This document shows, in pieces, positions 11,801 to 18,439 of a stretch of DNA of 64,000 nt (position 1 is the stretch's first letter; each line of letters starts with the position of its first letter). Source of the DNA: Pseudomonas oryzae. GTDB taxonomy: Bacteria; Pseudomonadota; Gammaproteobacteria; Pseudomonadales; Pseudomonadaceae. The notes beneath the pieces are model-generated. The model was not told the origin of the DNA, made no database searches, and saw only the letters and a list, made by a program, of their open reading frames with translations. The stretch covers positions 2,213,001-2,277,000 of the forward strand of contig NZ_LT629751.1 in the NCBI RefSeq assembly GCF_900104805.1, read 5' to 3'. Position numbers and translations under genes: made by a program.

Positions 11801-12229
11801 GCCGAGCAGTACGAAGGAGATGCCGCCCCCGCCAGCACCAGCGCCACCCGCCCCGCCGGCTCCCGGGCCGGCGGCGGTGGCCGGCAGGCCGGTGGTCGGG
11901 TCGATGCCGGCGGCAATGGCTTTCTGAATCTGCTCAACGTCGGTGAGAAGGGCGCTGCTGGGGGCCTCCGCCGAGCTGGAGGGCTCGATCCTGGCCCTGG
12001 CCTCCTCGCCGGCCAGCAGCTGGTCATCCAGGGTCAGGATGCTTTCGCGCCCGACCGTCAGCTCCTCACCATTGACCAGGCGAATGGCCACCGCGCCGTC
12101 GGCACCGGTGAGCAACTGCTCGCCGGCGTAGACGCGATCGCCCTGCTCCAGCAGACGTTTGCTGCCATCAGCCGCTACCGCATGAACCTCGCCGACAATC
12201 GTTTTGACGACACCGATCAACCTAGCCAT
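2840..12229 (-). CDS. lapA: LapA-type giant RTX adhesin, type I secreted, LapG-cleavable
   Basis: 3129 aa, shorter than the classical 5000-8000 aa LapA proteins. Residues 1-125 form the retention module that holds the protein in the outer-membrane LapE pore, with a LapG-type cleavage site T118-A-A-G. A Gly/Ala linker follows. Residues about 313-1126 hold three copies of a 270-residue VCBS-like repeat. Residues about 1126-2554 hold seven copies of a 204-residue repeat (DUF5801-like). A unique region follows (2555-2950), with no DxSxS motif of a von Willebrand A domain. Residues about 2955-3000 are RTX nonapeptides (GGxGxDx), and the last 129 residues resemble a type I secretion signal. Asp-rich DGDGD motifs suggest calcium binding. 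The start has GGAGG 8 bases upstream. The gene is divergent from lapE-lapB-lapC and next to lapGD, so its assignment as the LapG substrate is well supported. The ligand is unknown. Confidence 0.93.
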   Translation of the reverse strand: MARLIGVVKTIVGEVHAVAADGSKRLLEQGDRVYAGEQLLTGADGAVAIRLVNGEELTVGRESILTLDDQLLAGEEARARIEPSSSAEAPSSALLTDVEQIQKAIAAGIDPTTGLPATAAGPGAGGAGGAGAGGGGISFVLLGETADRVDPNIGYPTGPLPFAPLSPTEFPVDADELPDNGVIIDGLGVVGGEVRLDEDDLPNGTDRSDPLTQNGSFTITALDGIATVSIAGITLTYAELANASTYPLVIDTPAGELVINGYSGTETGGTVSYTYTLQAPVDHAPGSDLAGESFPVVVTDTDGSSASASLDIVIADDVPLVFAEPQQGLAEGATITGVFDFTAGADGATVTHINGIQLVFGADGFSQVIDTGNGLIKVKADGIYSFTADASVISREPVVDNLTFTVTDGDGDAVTQDASFSITDANAPTAGDARAAVDEDGLEGGNAASSAGDMVVSPDPDGNEATFSGTLPHDFGADGPGAITFIAMDGKIGTVGTETVTYSWNADSNTLTATGPRGALFTVVVDPLTGSYTVTLLQNVLHESLDGQLGDNSENEATADLIYYAVSDADDSTAQGTLSITFDDDMPSATEEPLRVLDEGDSFSGVFDFVAGADGANVTHINGQALIFGQDGYSQAIDTGHGLIKVKADGSYSFTADASVLNPEIVTDNITFTVTDGDGDAVTENFSIGILDANAPSAGKTAAAVDDDGLSGGNPVSTLGDLLVAPDPDLDEATFSGTLPHDFGGDGPGTISFASMQGETQAIGSETVRYSWDDDTSTLTAIVEGGGRDGLQLFTVAVNPLTGAYTVTLLQNVLHAPLNGVAGDNTENDAIADLVYYTVSDADNSVARGTLSITFDDDMPSASDEGQRSLLEGTTVVGSFDFVAGADGASVTHVNGQALSFGQDGYSQQIDTGHGLIKVKADGSYSFTADASVISDVAVVDNLTFTVTDGDGDAVTKNASFSITDANVPTAGQTFAAVDDDGLLGGNPASTQDDLVVTPDPDLNEATFSGVLVHDFGPDGPGSISFAAMDGKTATVGTETVTYSWNAANNTLTAIGPRGVLFTVEVDDPTTGEFTVTLHDNVLHPSLDGQVGDNTENDATVDLIYYTVADADDSKAQGTLTITFDDDGPTQTVTANAGGTAAVTVSLDETTGPSDHYAAGEAADSYVNDDVPGALARATTTLSGGLLGLFNVSGSYGSDGVGALITEVSFQGVPAGGLATNLVATDGGAITLIASSPTQLSGVDADGDTVFTIAIVNVGGALQLQTTLYEALDNGTDGLFDEAVSLLLEPGSTLSLQLQVTRTDGDGDTIVASDRVVLANNTTSAFSFDDDGPTQTVTANAGGTVAVTVSLDETTGPSDHYAAGEAADSYVNDDVPGALARATTALNGGLLGLFTVSGSYGSDGAGSLSTAVTFQGVPAGGVATNLVATDGGAITLIASSPTQLSGVDADGDTVFTIAIVNVGGALQLQTTLYEALDNGTDGLFDEAVSLLLEPGSTLSLQLQVTRTDGDGDTIVASDRVVLTNNTTSAFSFDDDGPTQTVTANAGGTAAVTVSLDETTGPSDHYAAGEAADSYVNDDVPGALARATTALSGGLLGLFTVSGSYGSDGAGSLSTVVSFTGVPAGGLATNLVATDGGAITLIASSPTQLSGVDADGDTVFTIAIVNVGGALQLQTTLYEALDNGTDGLFDEAVSLLLEPGSTLSLQLQVTRTDGDGDTIVASDRVVLANNTTSAFSFDDDGPTQTVTANAGGTAAVTVSLDETTGPVDHYAAGEAADSYVNDDVPGALARATTTLSGGLLGLFNISGSYGSDGAGSLSTVVSFTGVPAGGLATNLVATNGGAITLFATGAGVLEGKDATNQTVFKIEIVNVGGSLQLQTTLYEALDNGTDSLYDEAVSLLLEPGSTLSLQLQVTRTDGDGDTIVASDRVVLANNTTSAFSFDDDGPTQTVTANAGGTVAVTVSLDETTGPSDHYAAGEAADSYVNDDVPGALARATTTLSGGLLGLFTVSGSYGSDGAGSLSTAVTFQGVPAGGVATNLVATDGGAITLIASSPTQLSGVDADGDTVFTIAIVNVGGALQLQTTLYEALDNGTDGLFDEAVSLLLEPGSTLSLQLQVTRTDGDGDTIVASDRVVLANNTTSAFSFDDDGPTQTVTANAGGTVAVTVSLDETTGPSDHYAAGEAADSYVNDDVPGALARATTALNGGLLGLFTVSGSYGSDGAGSLSTAVTFQGVPAGGVATNLVATNGGAITLFATGAGVLEGKDATNQTVFKIEIVNVGGALQLQTTLYEALDNGNDSLYDEAVSLLLEPGSTLSLQLQVTRVDGDGDTIVASDRVVLANNTTSAFSFDDDGPTQTVTANAGGTAAVTVSLDETTGHADHYAAGEAADSYVNDDVPGALARATTALSGGLLGLFNISGSYGSDGAGSLSTVVSFTGVPAGGLATNLVATNGGAITLFATGAGVLEGKDATNQTVFKIEIVNVGGSLQLQTTLYEALDNGNDSLYDEAVQLLLAPGSTLSLQVQVTRVDGDGDQIVASDTIVLANNTTSAFSFDDDGPSPFTPDDVHVVLGIENPLPTTVTKSLNFAGAAGSDGVGSIEFTITDGQVFQDVDDNDLFLNNELLYLFYQGDNQHIVAKTADGDVAFSAQINPGGDVSITMFEGTFISNELITVVKDLSGIGGGNVPFKGLNIGTTQNPDLDGSDDVLVSSEILPLGGSAGTVNSNSTELGVGQGNEISNTEVIRYDLVTNLSVVDSPNNKSYSFSGYQSDIYAFKQKISISGGGKDADFRLRIYEVTGSATNATSTMVGGGLGTISQIPLALLASEIVIYDAAGNVQSNANHVAQDGNGVILYNIGNDWTFEIHSVDAQGNPEDFNALEIEGIESVNGTVSVDGTTTSFKLAEFSFGQSTDIQPVSFELPVTGFDGDGDAVTSNIDMTVYPDTKSIWGTESGETLTGTDGQDYMFGYGGNDTLIGDPGDDILFGGQGNDTLTGGAGKDTFVWQADDVAAGAIDTITDFSKGFSMGGDRLDLADLLSGEHGHSGDIGNLLGYIDISTANLGGTAAVDTVIRVSSSGNFDPAAGAGVGAIPVDQTIVLQDVNLLSAAPGGYGSSEADVITGMLGDGTLKVDTV
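4560..8843 (-). repeat. seven exact-length tandem repeats of 612 bp inside the adhesin gene
   Basis: The phrase gggcc(a/g)tcgtcgtcgaa recurs every 612 bases from 4560 to 8844, giving seven in-frame copies of 204 codons with no length change. In protein order the copies lie at 8232-8843, 7620-8231, 7008-7619, 6396-7007, 5784-6395, 5172-5783 and 4560-5171. Copies are nearly identical over long stretches but carry two alternative blocks that are shuffled between copies. Such long identical repeats are prone to copy-number change and to assembly collapse. Confidence 0.97.
8854..11287 (-). repeat. three diverged tandem repeats of about 810 bp inside the adhesin gene
   Basis: Anchor positions at 8854, 9661, 10480 and about 11281 give units of 807, 819 and about 801 bases (267-273 codons). 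Each unit runs from FDDDxPSA through KVKADG.YSFTADAS, VTDGDGDAVT and SDADxSxAxGTLSITF, resembling VCBS-type adhesin repeats. Unlike the 612-bp repeats these copies have diverged visibly and vary in length, so they look older. Confidence 0.9.
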
Positions 12230-12699
12230 GACTCATCCTCCAGTAGCCGCTCCAAGCGGCCAGCGTGCATCGCCGAGTCAGGCAGAGGAGGTGTCGGAAG
12301 CCAGCCAATCAGGTGAAGAGTGCAGATGCATGCGGTTGCTCGGGCCACTCACCGCAGACCAAATGACAGAAAATCGTCATTCCAGTGACCATGAATCCAC
12401 AACGACCGGCTTCCCCCTGGCTGTGCTCTCCTTTCCCTTCTGCCCGATCTACATGAATCCTCAAAAAACCCGCTGAATACGCGCACATACGCGGATTTTT
12501 CCCTCCTTAAAAAATGGCCAGTATTCGTAAGAACACATAAGACTGTTTCGACATAGGTGTTATGAAGAACTCTTCTGAGCATTTCCACAGGGATGTTCTT
12601 ACATGTCTTTAGAACCGGGACGAGCTCAAGGCGCAGGATATGCCACTTTTTTGGCGCCTGACCAACCCGCTAAAAATGGACAGTGGAAAGGAGATACCC
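12230..12699. promoter_or_regulatory. divergent intergenic region between adhesin and secretion genes
   Basis: 470 bases without a convincing gene; they must hold the promoters for lapA (leftward) and lapE (rightward). The part from about 12450 to 12690 is clearly AT-richer than the surroundings. Visible structure: a 9-bp inverted repeat GTAAGAACA (12527-12535) and TGTTCTTAC (12594-12602), the palindrome GAAGA-AC-TCTTC near 12574-12585, and a direct repeat of ATACGCG near 12476-12493. No clear FleQ box or sigma-54 site was recognised. Confidence 0.5.
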
Positions 12700-14052
12700 A
12701 TGCGCCTCTCACCCCTGTGGGTCGGTATTCTGATGGCGGCAGGATTCAACCAGGCTTCGGCCATGAGTCTTTCGGAAGCGATTCAGAGCACGATCGACAA
12801 TCACCCCGAAATTCACTCCGGTACCAACAGCCGCCTATCCGCTGACGAAGAGCTGAAGATCGCCAAGGGGGGCTACCTACCCACAGTGGACATGCTCGCC
12901 AGCTATGGGCGCGAGCAGACCGACAGCCCCAGCACCCGCATCGTCGGCGACCACAACAAGGAAACCCTGAATGCCCGCACGGCCGAGCTGCGGCTGCGCC
13001 AGATGGTGTTCGACGGCTTCTATACCCCCAACGAGGTGGCTCGCAACGAAGCGGTGGTGAACTCCAAAGCCTATCGCCTGCTGGGTGCATCGGAGAGCCT
13101 GGCACTACGCACCGTCGAGGTTTACCTGGATGTCCTCAAGCGCCGCGAGATGGTGGCCCTGGCCGAGAATAACCTGCAGGCCCACCGGCGCATCCACGAC
13201 CAGATCAGCCTGCGCGCCCAGCGCGGCGTCGGCAGCACCGCCGACCGCGACCAGTCGGAAGCCCGTCTGGCCCTGGCCGAGAACAACCTCTACACCGAGC
13301 AGGTGAATCTGGCCGACGCCGAGGCGAACTTCTTCAGCGCCGTGGGCCGCATGCCCGACCAGCTGGAGACGCCCTCCTCGATCAAGCCGCAAATGCCTGA
13401 CAGCGTCGCCACCGCCCGCGACACGCTGATGGACAACAACCCCCTGCTCAAGTCGGCCCAGGCCGACGTCAACGCGGCCGAGAAACAGTACGAGGCCGCC
13501 AAGTCCAAGTTCTACCCGCGCTTCGATGTCGAGCTGTCGGGCACCGCCGACGACGACATCCAGGGCGACGAGGGCCACTACAACACCTGGTATGCCGGCG
13601 TGGTGATGAACTACAACCTGTTCAACGGCATGCGCGACAAGTCGCTGCTGCAGGCCAACGCCCACAAGATCAACGAGTCGATGGACATCCGCAACAACGC
13701 GCTGCGGGTGCTCAACGAGAACCTGATGCTGTCGTGGAACGCCATGGAAAACGCCCGCCTGCAAACGCCCAGGGCCCGCGACTACGCGGACTATAGCGCC
13801 CGGGTTCGCGAGGCGTATCAGCAGCAGTTCTCCCTGGGCCAGCGCACCCTGCTCGACCTGCTGGACAGCGAGAACGAACTCTTCACAGCCAACCGGCGCT
13901 ACACCGAAGTGCGCTACACCGAAGAATTCTCGATGTACCGGGTGATGGCCACCCTGGGCAACCTGCTGCGCACCCACAACATCGTGGCGCCGACCGAGGC
14001 CGTGGCCCTGACCGAGGTGAAGAGCGAGGCACGCCTGCCGGCCATGAAGTGA
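12700..14052 (+). CDS. lapE: LapE, TolC-family outer-membrane channel of the adhesin secretion system
   Basis: 450 aa from the ATG at 12700, chosen because AAAGGAGAT lies just upstream and a clean signal peptide follows (MRLSPLWVGILMAAGFNQASA, cleaved before MSLSEAI). An in-frame ATG at 12640 would spoil the signal peptide. The mature protein has the two duplicated helical blocks of TolC channels, with typical segments such as LRQMVFDGF, VVMNYNLFNG and LGQRTLLDLLDSENELF. It forms the outer-membrane exit duct and, in LapA systems, the anchor in which the retention module of the adhesin is held. First gene of the lapE-lapB-lapC operon. Confidence 0.93.
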   Translation: MRLSPLWVGILMAAGFNQASAMSLSEAIQSTIDNHPEIHSGTNSRLSADEELKIAKGGYLPTVDMLASYGREQTDSPSTRIVGDHNKETLNARTAELRLRQMVFDGFYTPNEVARNEAVVNSKAYRLLGASESLALRTVEVYLDVLKRREMVALAENNLQAHRRIHDQISLRAQRGVGSTADRDQSEARLALAENNLYTEQVNLADAEANFFSAVGRMPDQLETPSSIKPQMPDSVATARDTLMDNNPLLKSAQADVNAAEKQYEAAKSKFYPRFDVELSGTADDDIQGDEGHYNTWYAGVVMNYNLFNGMRDKSLLQANAHKINESMDIRNNALRVLNENLMLSWNAMENARLQTPRARDYADYSARVREAYQQQFSLGQRTLLDLLDSENELFTANRRYTEVRYTEEFSMYRVMATLGNLLRTHNIVAPTEAVALTEVKSEARLPAMK

Positions 14053-14204
14053 ACCAGGGGACACGTGGATCCTGCAGGCACAGCCGGCTCGCAGAGGCCG
14101 GTGGCGACCCGGGGGAAAAGGTCGCCAGCCTGCAGGTTTCGCGCTTCATGGAAGATCTCGACAACTTGAATTAATGACTCACTTGCGGGATGGGGGATGT
14201 CGTC

Positions 14205-16364
14205 ATGACAACCATGGAACAGGTGGGCAATGCGGTCGATCCGCGGCAACTTCACGATGACCCGCTGCTCGATGGCCTGCTGATCCTCGGCAGGCTGCAT
14301 GGGCGGACGGTCAGCCGGGCCAGCCTCAGCGCCGGCCTGCCCCTCGCCAACCAGCTGCTCAGTCCTGACCTGCTGCCTCGCGCGGCGGCTCGCGCCGGTC
14401 TGCAGGCCCGTCTGCTGCGCCGCCCGCTGGATGCCATTTCCGCCCTCAACCTGCCGGTACTCCTGCTGCTCAAGGATGGTCGCAGCGCGGTGCTGCGCCA
14501 ATGGGACGAGCAAGGCCGCGCGCTGATCCTGCCTTCGGAGGCCGCCGGAGGCGAGCAATGGGTCGAGCGCGAGCAGCTGGCCAGCGAGTATTCCGGCCAG
14601 GCCCTGTTCGCCCGCCCGCGCCATGAACTGGAGGAGCTGCGCACACCACTGGTGCCACGGGTACAGTCCTGGTTTCGCGACACCCTCAAGCTGTCGCGCG
14701 GCCTGTATACCGACGCCATCCTCGCCAGCCTGCTGATCAACCTGCTCGGTCTGATGGTGCCGCTGTTCGTCATGCAGACCTACGACCGGGTGGTGCCCAA
14801 TCAGGCGCTCTCCACCCTGTGGGTGCTGACCATCGGCCTGCTGCTCGGCACCCTGTTCGAGCTGCTGCTGCGCGTGCTGCGTTTCCGTCTGCTGGACGTG
14901 GCCGGCAAGAAAACCGACGTGGTGCTCTCCGCCACCCTGTTCGAGCGCATCACCGGGATGATGATGAAGGCGCGCCCCGCCTCCGTCGGCGGTTTCGCCC
15001 AGAGCATCCACGACTTCCAGGGCCTGCGCGAATTCCTCACCGCGGTGACCCTGACCAGCCTTATCGACCTGCCCTTCGCGCTGCTGATGATGCTGGTAAT
15101 CGGCCTGCTCGGCGGCTGGCTGGTGGTGATTCCGTTGCTGGCCTTCCCGATCACCGCCCTGTTCGCCCTGATCATCCAGCAGCGCCTGCGCGACACCGTG
15201 CAGCGCAGCCTGGCGCTGGGCGCCGAACGCCAGGCCCTGCTGATCGAGACCCTCAGCGGTCTGGAAACCCTGAAGAGCTGCGGGGCCGAGAGCGAGCGCC
15301 AGCACCAGTGGGAAAGCACCCACGGCGCCTTGACCCGCCTCGACGCCCACGCCCGCACGCTCTCGGCCATCGCCATGAACGGCACCCTGTTCCTGCAACA
15401 GCTGGCGGGGGTGGCGATGATCGTGGCCGGCGTCTATTCCATCATCGCCGGCAGCCTGAGCGTCGGCGCGCTGGTCGCCTGCTACATGCTCAACGGCCGG
15501 ATCATGGCACCGCTCGGGCAGATCGCCAGCCTGATCACCCGCCATCAGCAAGCCCAGTTGACCATGAAGAGCACCGACGCGCTGATGGCCCTGCCGCAGG
15601 AGCGCGACAACCAGCAGCGCCCCCTGGAGCATGCCCGCCTGAAAGGCGCCATCGAGCTGCGCCAGGTGGCCTTCAGCTATCCGGGGCAGAGCGGCCCGGC
15701 CCTGCAGGGCGTCAACCTGCGCGTCGCCCCCGGCGAGAAGATCGGCATCATCGGCCGCAGCGGCTCGGGCAAGAGCACCCTGGCGCGCCTGCTGATGGGC
15801 TTCTACGCGCCGAACGAAGGTCAGATCCTGTTCGACGGGCTCGACCAGCGGCAGATCGACGTAGCCGACCTGCGCCACCAGATCGGCTACGTCGCCCACG
15901 ACCTGCCGCTGCTCTCCGGCACCCTGCGCAGCAACCTGACCCTGGGAGCTCGCTACGTCAGCGACGAGCGCCTGCTCGAAGTCGCCGACCTGACCGGGGT
16001 CAGCGACCTGGCCCGCCAGCATCCGCAGGGCTTCGAGCGACCGGTGGGCGAGCGCGGTCAGCTGCTCTCGGGCGGACAGCGCCAAGCCGTGCTGCTGGCG
16101 CGCGCGCTGATGCTCGACCCGCCGATCCTGGTGCTGGACGAACCCACCAGCTCGATGGACAACAGCAGCGAGGAAGTGCTGCGCAATCGCCTGCGCGACT
16201 GGAACCGCAACAAGACACTGCTGCTGATCACCCACCGTACCGCCATGCTCAGCCTGGTGGATCGCCTGATCGTGCTCGATGGCGGCAAGATCGTCGCCGA
16301 CGGCCCGAAGGAAGCCGTGATCGAGGCCCTGCGCAAGGGCCGCGTCGGCCCCGCATCGGTTTGA
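14205..16364 (+). CDS. lapB: LapB, type I secretion ABC transporter for the adhesin
   Basis: 719 aa from the ATG at 14205, which has GGGGGA 8 bases upstream; an ATG at 14190 is in frame but worse placed. Domains: N-terminal C39-like domain without the catalytic Cys (about 10-130), six-helix ABC transmembrane domain (about 150-440), and ATPase domain with Walker A GRSGSGKST, signature LLSGGQRQ and Walker B ILVLDEPTSSMD. The degenerate C39-like domain is typical of exporters that move RTX proteins without cutting a leader. It energises export of the LapA-type adhesin with LapC and LapE. Not related to the LPS-assembly gene also called lapB at 58578-59723. Confidence 0.94.
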   Translation: MTTMEQVGNAVDPRQLHDDPLLDGLLILGRLHGRTVSRASLSAGLPLANQLLSPDLLPRAAARAGLQARLLRRPLDAISALNLPVLLLLKDGRSAVLRQWDEQGRALILPSEAAGGEQWVEREQLASEYSGQALFARPRHELEELRTPLVPRVQSWFRDTLKLSRGLYTDAILASLLINLLGLMVPLFVMQTYDRVVPNQALSTLWVLTIGLLLGTLFELLLRVLRFRLLDVAGKKTDVVLSATLFERITGMMMKARPASVGGFAQSIHDFQGLREFLTAVTLTSLIDLPFALLMMLVIGLLGGWLVVIPLLAFPITALFALIIQQRLRDTVQRSLALGAERQALLIETLSGLETLKSCGAESERQHQWESTHGALTRLDAHARTLSAIAMNGTLFLQQLAGVAMIVAGVYSIIAGSLSVGALVACYMLNGRIMAPLGQIASLITRHQQAQLTMKSTDALMALPQERDNQQRPLEHARLKGAIELRQVAFSYPGQSGPALQGVNLRVAPGEKIGIIGRSGSGKSTLARLLMGFYAPNEGQILFDGLDQRQIDVADLRHQIGYVAHDLPLLSGTLRSNLTLGARYVSDERLLEVADLTGVSDLARQHPQGFERPVGERGQLLSGGQRQAVLLARALMLDPPILVLDEPTSSMDNSSEEVLRNRLRDWNRNKTLLLITHRTAMLSLVDRLIVLDGGKIVADGPKEAVIEALRKGRVGPASV

Positions 16365-16374
16365 GGAGGCAATC

Positions 16375-17730
16375 ATGGGCGCTCTGCAGAATGCCGGCGA
16401 CTACCTGAACATGCGGCGTGACAAGCACGATATCGAGTTCATGCCCGAGGTGCAGGGCGCGCTGGTGGAGGACTCCACCCGCCTGACCCGGCTGACCGTA
16501 TGGCTGATCGCCCTGCTGCTGCTCACCGCGCTGGTCTGGGCGCACTTCGCCGTGCTCGACGAGGTGACCACCGGCGAAGGCAAGGCGATTCCCTCGAGCA
16601 AGCTGCAGACCATCCAGAACCTGGAGGGCGGCATAGTCGCGGAGATCTTCGTCCGTGAAGGCCAGGTGGTGAACAAGGGCGACATGCTGCTGCGCCTGGA
16701 CGATACCCGCTTCGTCTCCAACAAAAGCGAGAGCGAAGCCGACCGCCTCGCCCTGCTCGCCCGGGTCGAACGCCTCAGCGCCGAGGCGGAGGGCCGCGAA
16801 CTGCGGTTGCCGGAGGAGATCGCCAGCGCAGCTCCGGGGCTGGCCGCCGACGAGCTGGCGCTGTATCGCTCGCGCCAGCAGGGCCTGACCAGCGAGGTCA
16901 ACATCCTGAATGAGCAGCTGCGGCAGAAGACCCAGGAGCTGGCGGAGTTCCGAGCCAAGGCCCAGCAGTACCGCTCCAGCCTCGGCCTGATCCAGAGTGA
17001 GCTGAACATGTCCGAGCCGCTGGTGAAGAGTGGCGCCATCTCCCAGGTGGAAATCCTCCGCCTGCGCCGCAGCGCGGTGGAAACCCGCGGCGCGCTGGAG
17101 GCCACCACCCTGGCGATCCCGCGCGCCGAAGCCGGGGTCAAGGAGGTGGAACGCAAGATCGAGGAGGCCAGGCTGCGGTTTCGCACCGAGGCCCTGAAGG
17201 AGCTCAACGAGGTGCGCACCGAACTGAGCAAGATCACCGCCTCCAGCCTCGCCATCGAGGACCGGGTCAGCCGCACCTCGGTGGTCTCGCCGGTACATGG
17301 CATCGTCAAGCAGCTCAAGGTCAACACCATCGGTGGGGTGGTACAGCCGGGCAGCGATCTGGTCGAAGTCGTGCCGCTGGAGGACAGCCTGCTGATCGAG
17401 GCGCGCATCCGCCCGCAGGATATCGCCTTCCTGCACCCCGGCCAGCAGGCGATGGTCAAGTTCACCGCCTACGACTACACCATCTACGGCGGCCTCAAGG
17501 CCAAGCTCGAACTGATCAGCGCCGACACCATCACCGACGAGGAAGGCAACAGCTTCTACCTGATCCAGGTGCGCACCGAGAAGAGCCACCTGGGCAGCGA
17601 GGAGAAGCCGCTGCTGATCATTCCCGGCATGGTGGCCAACGTCGACATCATCACCGGCCACAAGAGCGTGCTGGACTACCTGCTCAAGCCGGTGCTCAAG
17701 GCGCGCACCGAAGCCCTGCGCGAGCGCTGA
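16375..17730 (+). CDS. lapC: LapC, HlyD-family membrane fusion protein of the adhesin exporter
   Basis: 451 aa with a strong ribosome binding site (GAGGAGG) 6 bases before the ATG and only 10 bases after lapB. One N-terminal membrane segment (about 39-59) is followed by a biotinyl-lipoyl-like half (QNLEGGIVAEIFVREGQVV), a long coiled coil (about 115-290) and the second lipoyl half and beta-barrel (SPVHGIVKQLKVNTIGGVV). It is the periplasmic adaptor joining the ABC transporter LapB to the LapE channel. Last gene of the operon, ending before a GC-rich hairpin. Confidence 0.94.
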   Translation: MGALQNAGDYLNMRRDKHDIEFMPEVQGALVEDSTRLTRLTVWLIALLLLTALVWAHFAVLDEVTTGEGKAIPSSKLQTIQNLEGGIVAEIFVREGQVVNKGDMLLRLDDTRFVSNKSESEADRLALLARVERLSAEAEGRELRLPEEIASAAPGLAADELALYRSRQQGLTSEVNILNEQLRQKTQELAEFRAKAQQYRSSLGLIQSELNMSEPLVKSGAISQVEILRLRRSAVETRGALEATTLAIPRAEAGVKEVERKIEEARLRFRTEALKELNEVRTELSKITASSLAIEDRVSRTSVVSPVHGIVKQLKVNTIGGVVQPGSDLVEVVPLEDSLLIEARIRPQDIAFLHPGQQAMVKFTAYDYTIYGGLKAKLELISADTITDEEGNSFYLIQVRTEKSHLGSEEKPLLIIPGMVANVDIITGHKSVLDYLLKPVLKARTEALRER

Positions 17731-17765
17731 ATCGCCGCCACCGGAAGCCGACACGTTGCGCAGTT

Positions 17766-17784
17766 CGGGGGCCGCTGGCCCCCG
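17766..17784. terminator. hairpin between convergent lapC and tapT
   Basis: An 8-bp perfect GC stem (CGGGGGCC / GGCCCCCG, loop of 3) lies between the two convergent stops. There is no real T run on either side, so termination efficiency is uncertain. Confidence 0.5.
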
Positions 17785-17787
17785 AGT

Positions 17788-18402
17788 TCATTCCGGGCGG
17801 CCTTCGCCCAGGTGATTGCGCCGGTAGGTGTCCTCGCCCATCGCCGCGATCTGCCCGTCGATCAGCGCCTCGAACGGTCGCAGCAGCGCATCGAAGCGCC
17901 CCGCCCCTTCCAGCGTGTTGAGGCAGTGGACGATGGCCTCCAGAGTGGACAACGCGCCCGGACCGGGCGCCTTGCGCAGTCGATAGCGACTGGCCCGCGC
18001 CTCCTCCAGGGTCAGCCGCGGCAACCGGGCAAGCCAGGGATTGCAGTGCAGGATGCGCCGTGCCTTGCGCCAGGTGCCGTCGGGCACGATCAGCCAGCGC
18101 TCGCCCTGCGGGCCGGCATCGGCCGCCGCCAGCTGCTCGACGCTGCACGCCTGCTCACCGGGAAACAGCAGCCAGACCTCGCGGCCGGCCAGCTCCATCT
18201 CCAGCTCGGGGAAATGCTCGCCCACGCGCAGGTCGGCATTGGCCAGGCCAAGGGCCGCCAGGCGGGCGGTGTTCAGCGCATGGCGCGTCTCGTCCGGGTG
18301 CTGGAGGATCAGCACCCGGGTGCGGTTTTCGAGATGAGGGATCAGCGGACACAGGCAATGCGTCAGCGGTCGCGCACAGCGCGGGCAACGGGCTCGGGAC
18401 AT
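17788..18402 (-). CDS. tapT: DTW-domain tRNA-uridine aminocarboxypropyltransferase
   Basis: 204 aa from the ATG at 18402; the frame stays open further upstream but that part is low-complexity and has no homology-like features. An N-terminal cysteine cluster (CPRCARPLTHCLC) precedes the DTW domain with the signature PDGTWRKARR. The family (E. coli TapT, formerly YfiP) transfers the aminocarboxypropyl group of S-adenosylmethionine to uridine 47 in the variable loop of several tRNAs, giving acp3U47. It acts in the cytoplasm. It converges on lapC and follows the EamA gene on the same strand. Confidence 0.85.
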   Translation of the reverse strand: MSRARCPRCARPLTHCLCPLIPHLENRTRVLILQHPDETRHALNTARLAALGLANADLRVGEHFPELEMELAGREVWLLFPGEQACSVEQLAAADAGPQGERWLIVPDGTWRKARRILHCNPWLARLPRLTLEEARASRYRLRKAPGPGALSTLEAIVHCLNTLEGAGRFDALLRPFEALIDGQIAAMGEDTYRRNHLGEGRPE

Positions 18403-18439
18403 GGTGCTGATTGTCGCACGGTGACCACCGGAAAATCGC

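Noticed and set aside
2840-12229. Adhesin gene as a truncated or frameshifted LapA
   Set aside because: The frame is intact from retention module to RTX repeats and type I signal; it is short but complete.
12349-12588. 79-codon minus-strand frame in the adhesin/lapE gap
   Set aside because: No ribosome binding site, no conserved-looking segments, and it spans the candidate promoter elements.
14049-14174. A 41-codon frame starting GTG across the lapE stop and ending MEDLDNLN before lapB
   Set aside because: No ribosome binding site, low-complexity first half and no recognisable family; lapE already ends in a normal way, so I treat it as spacer.
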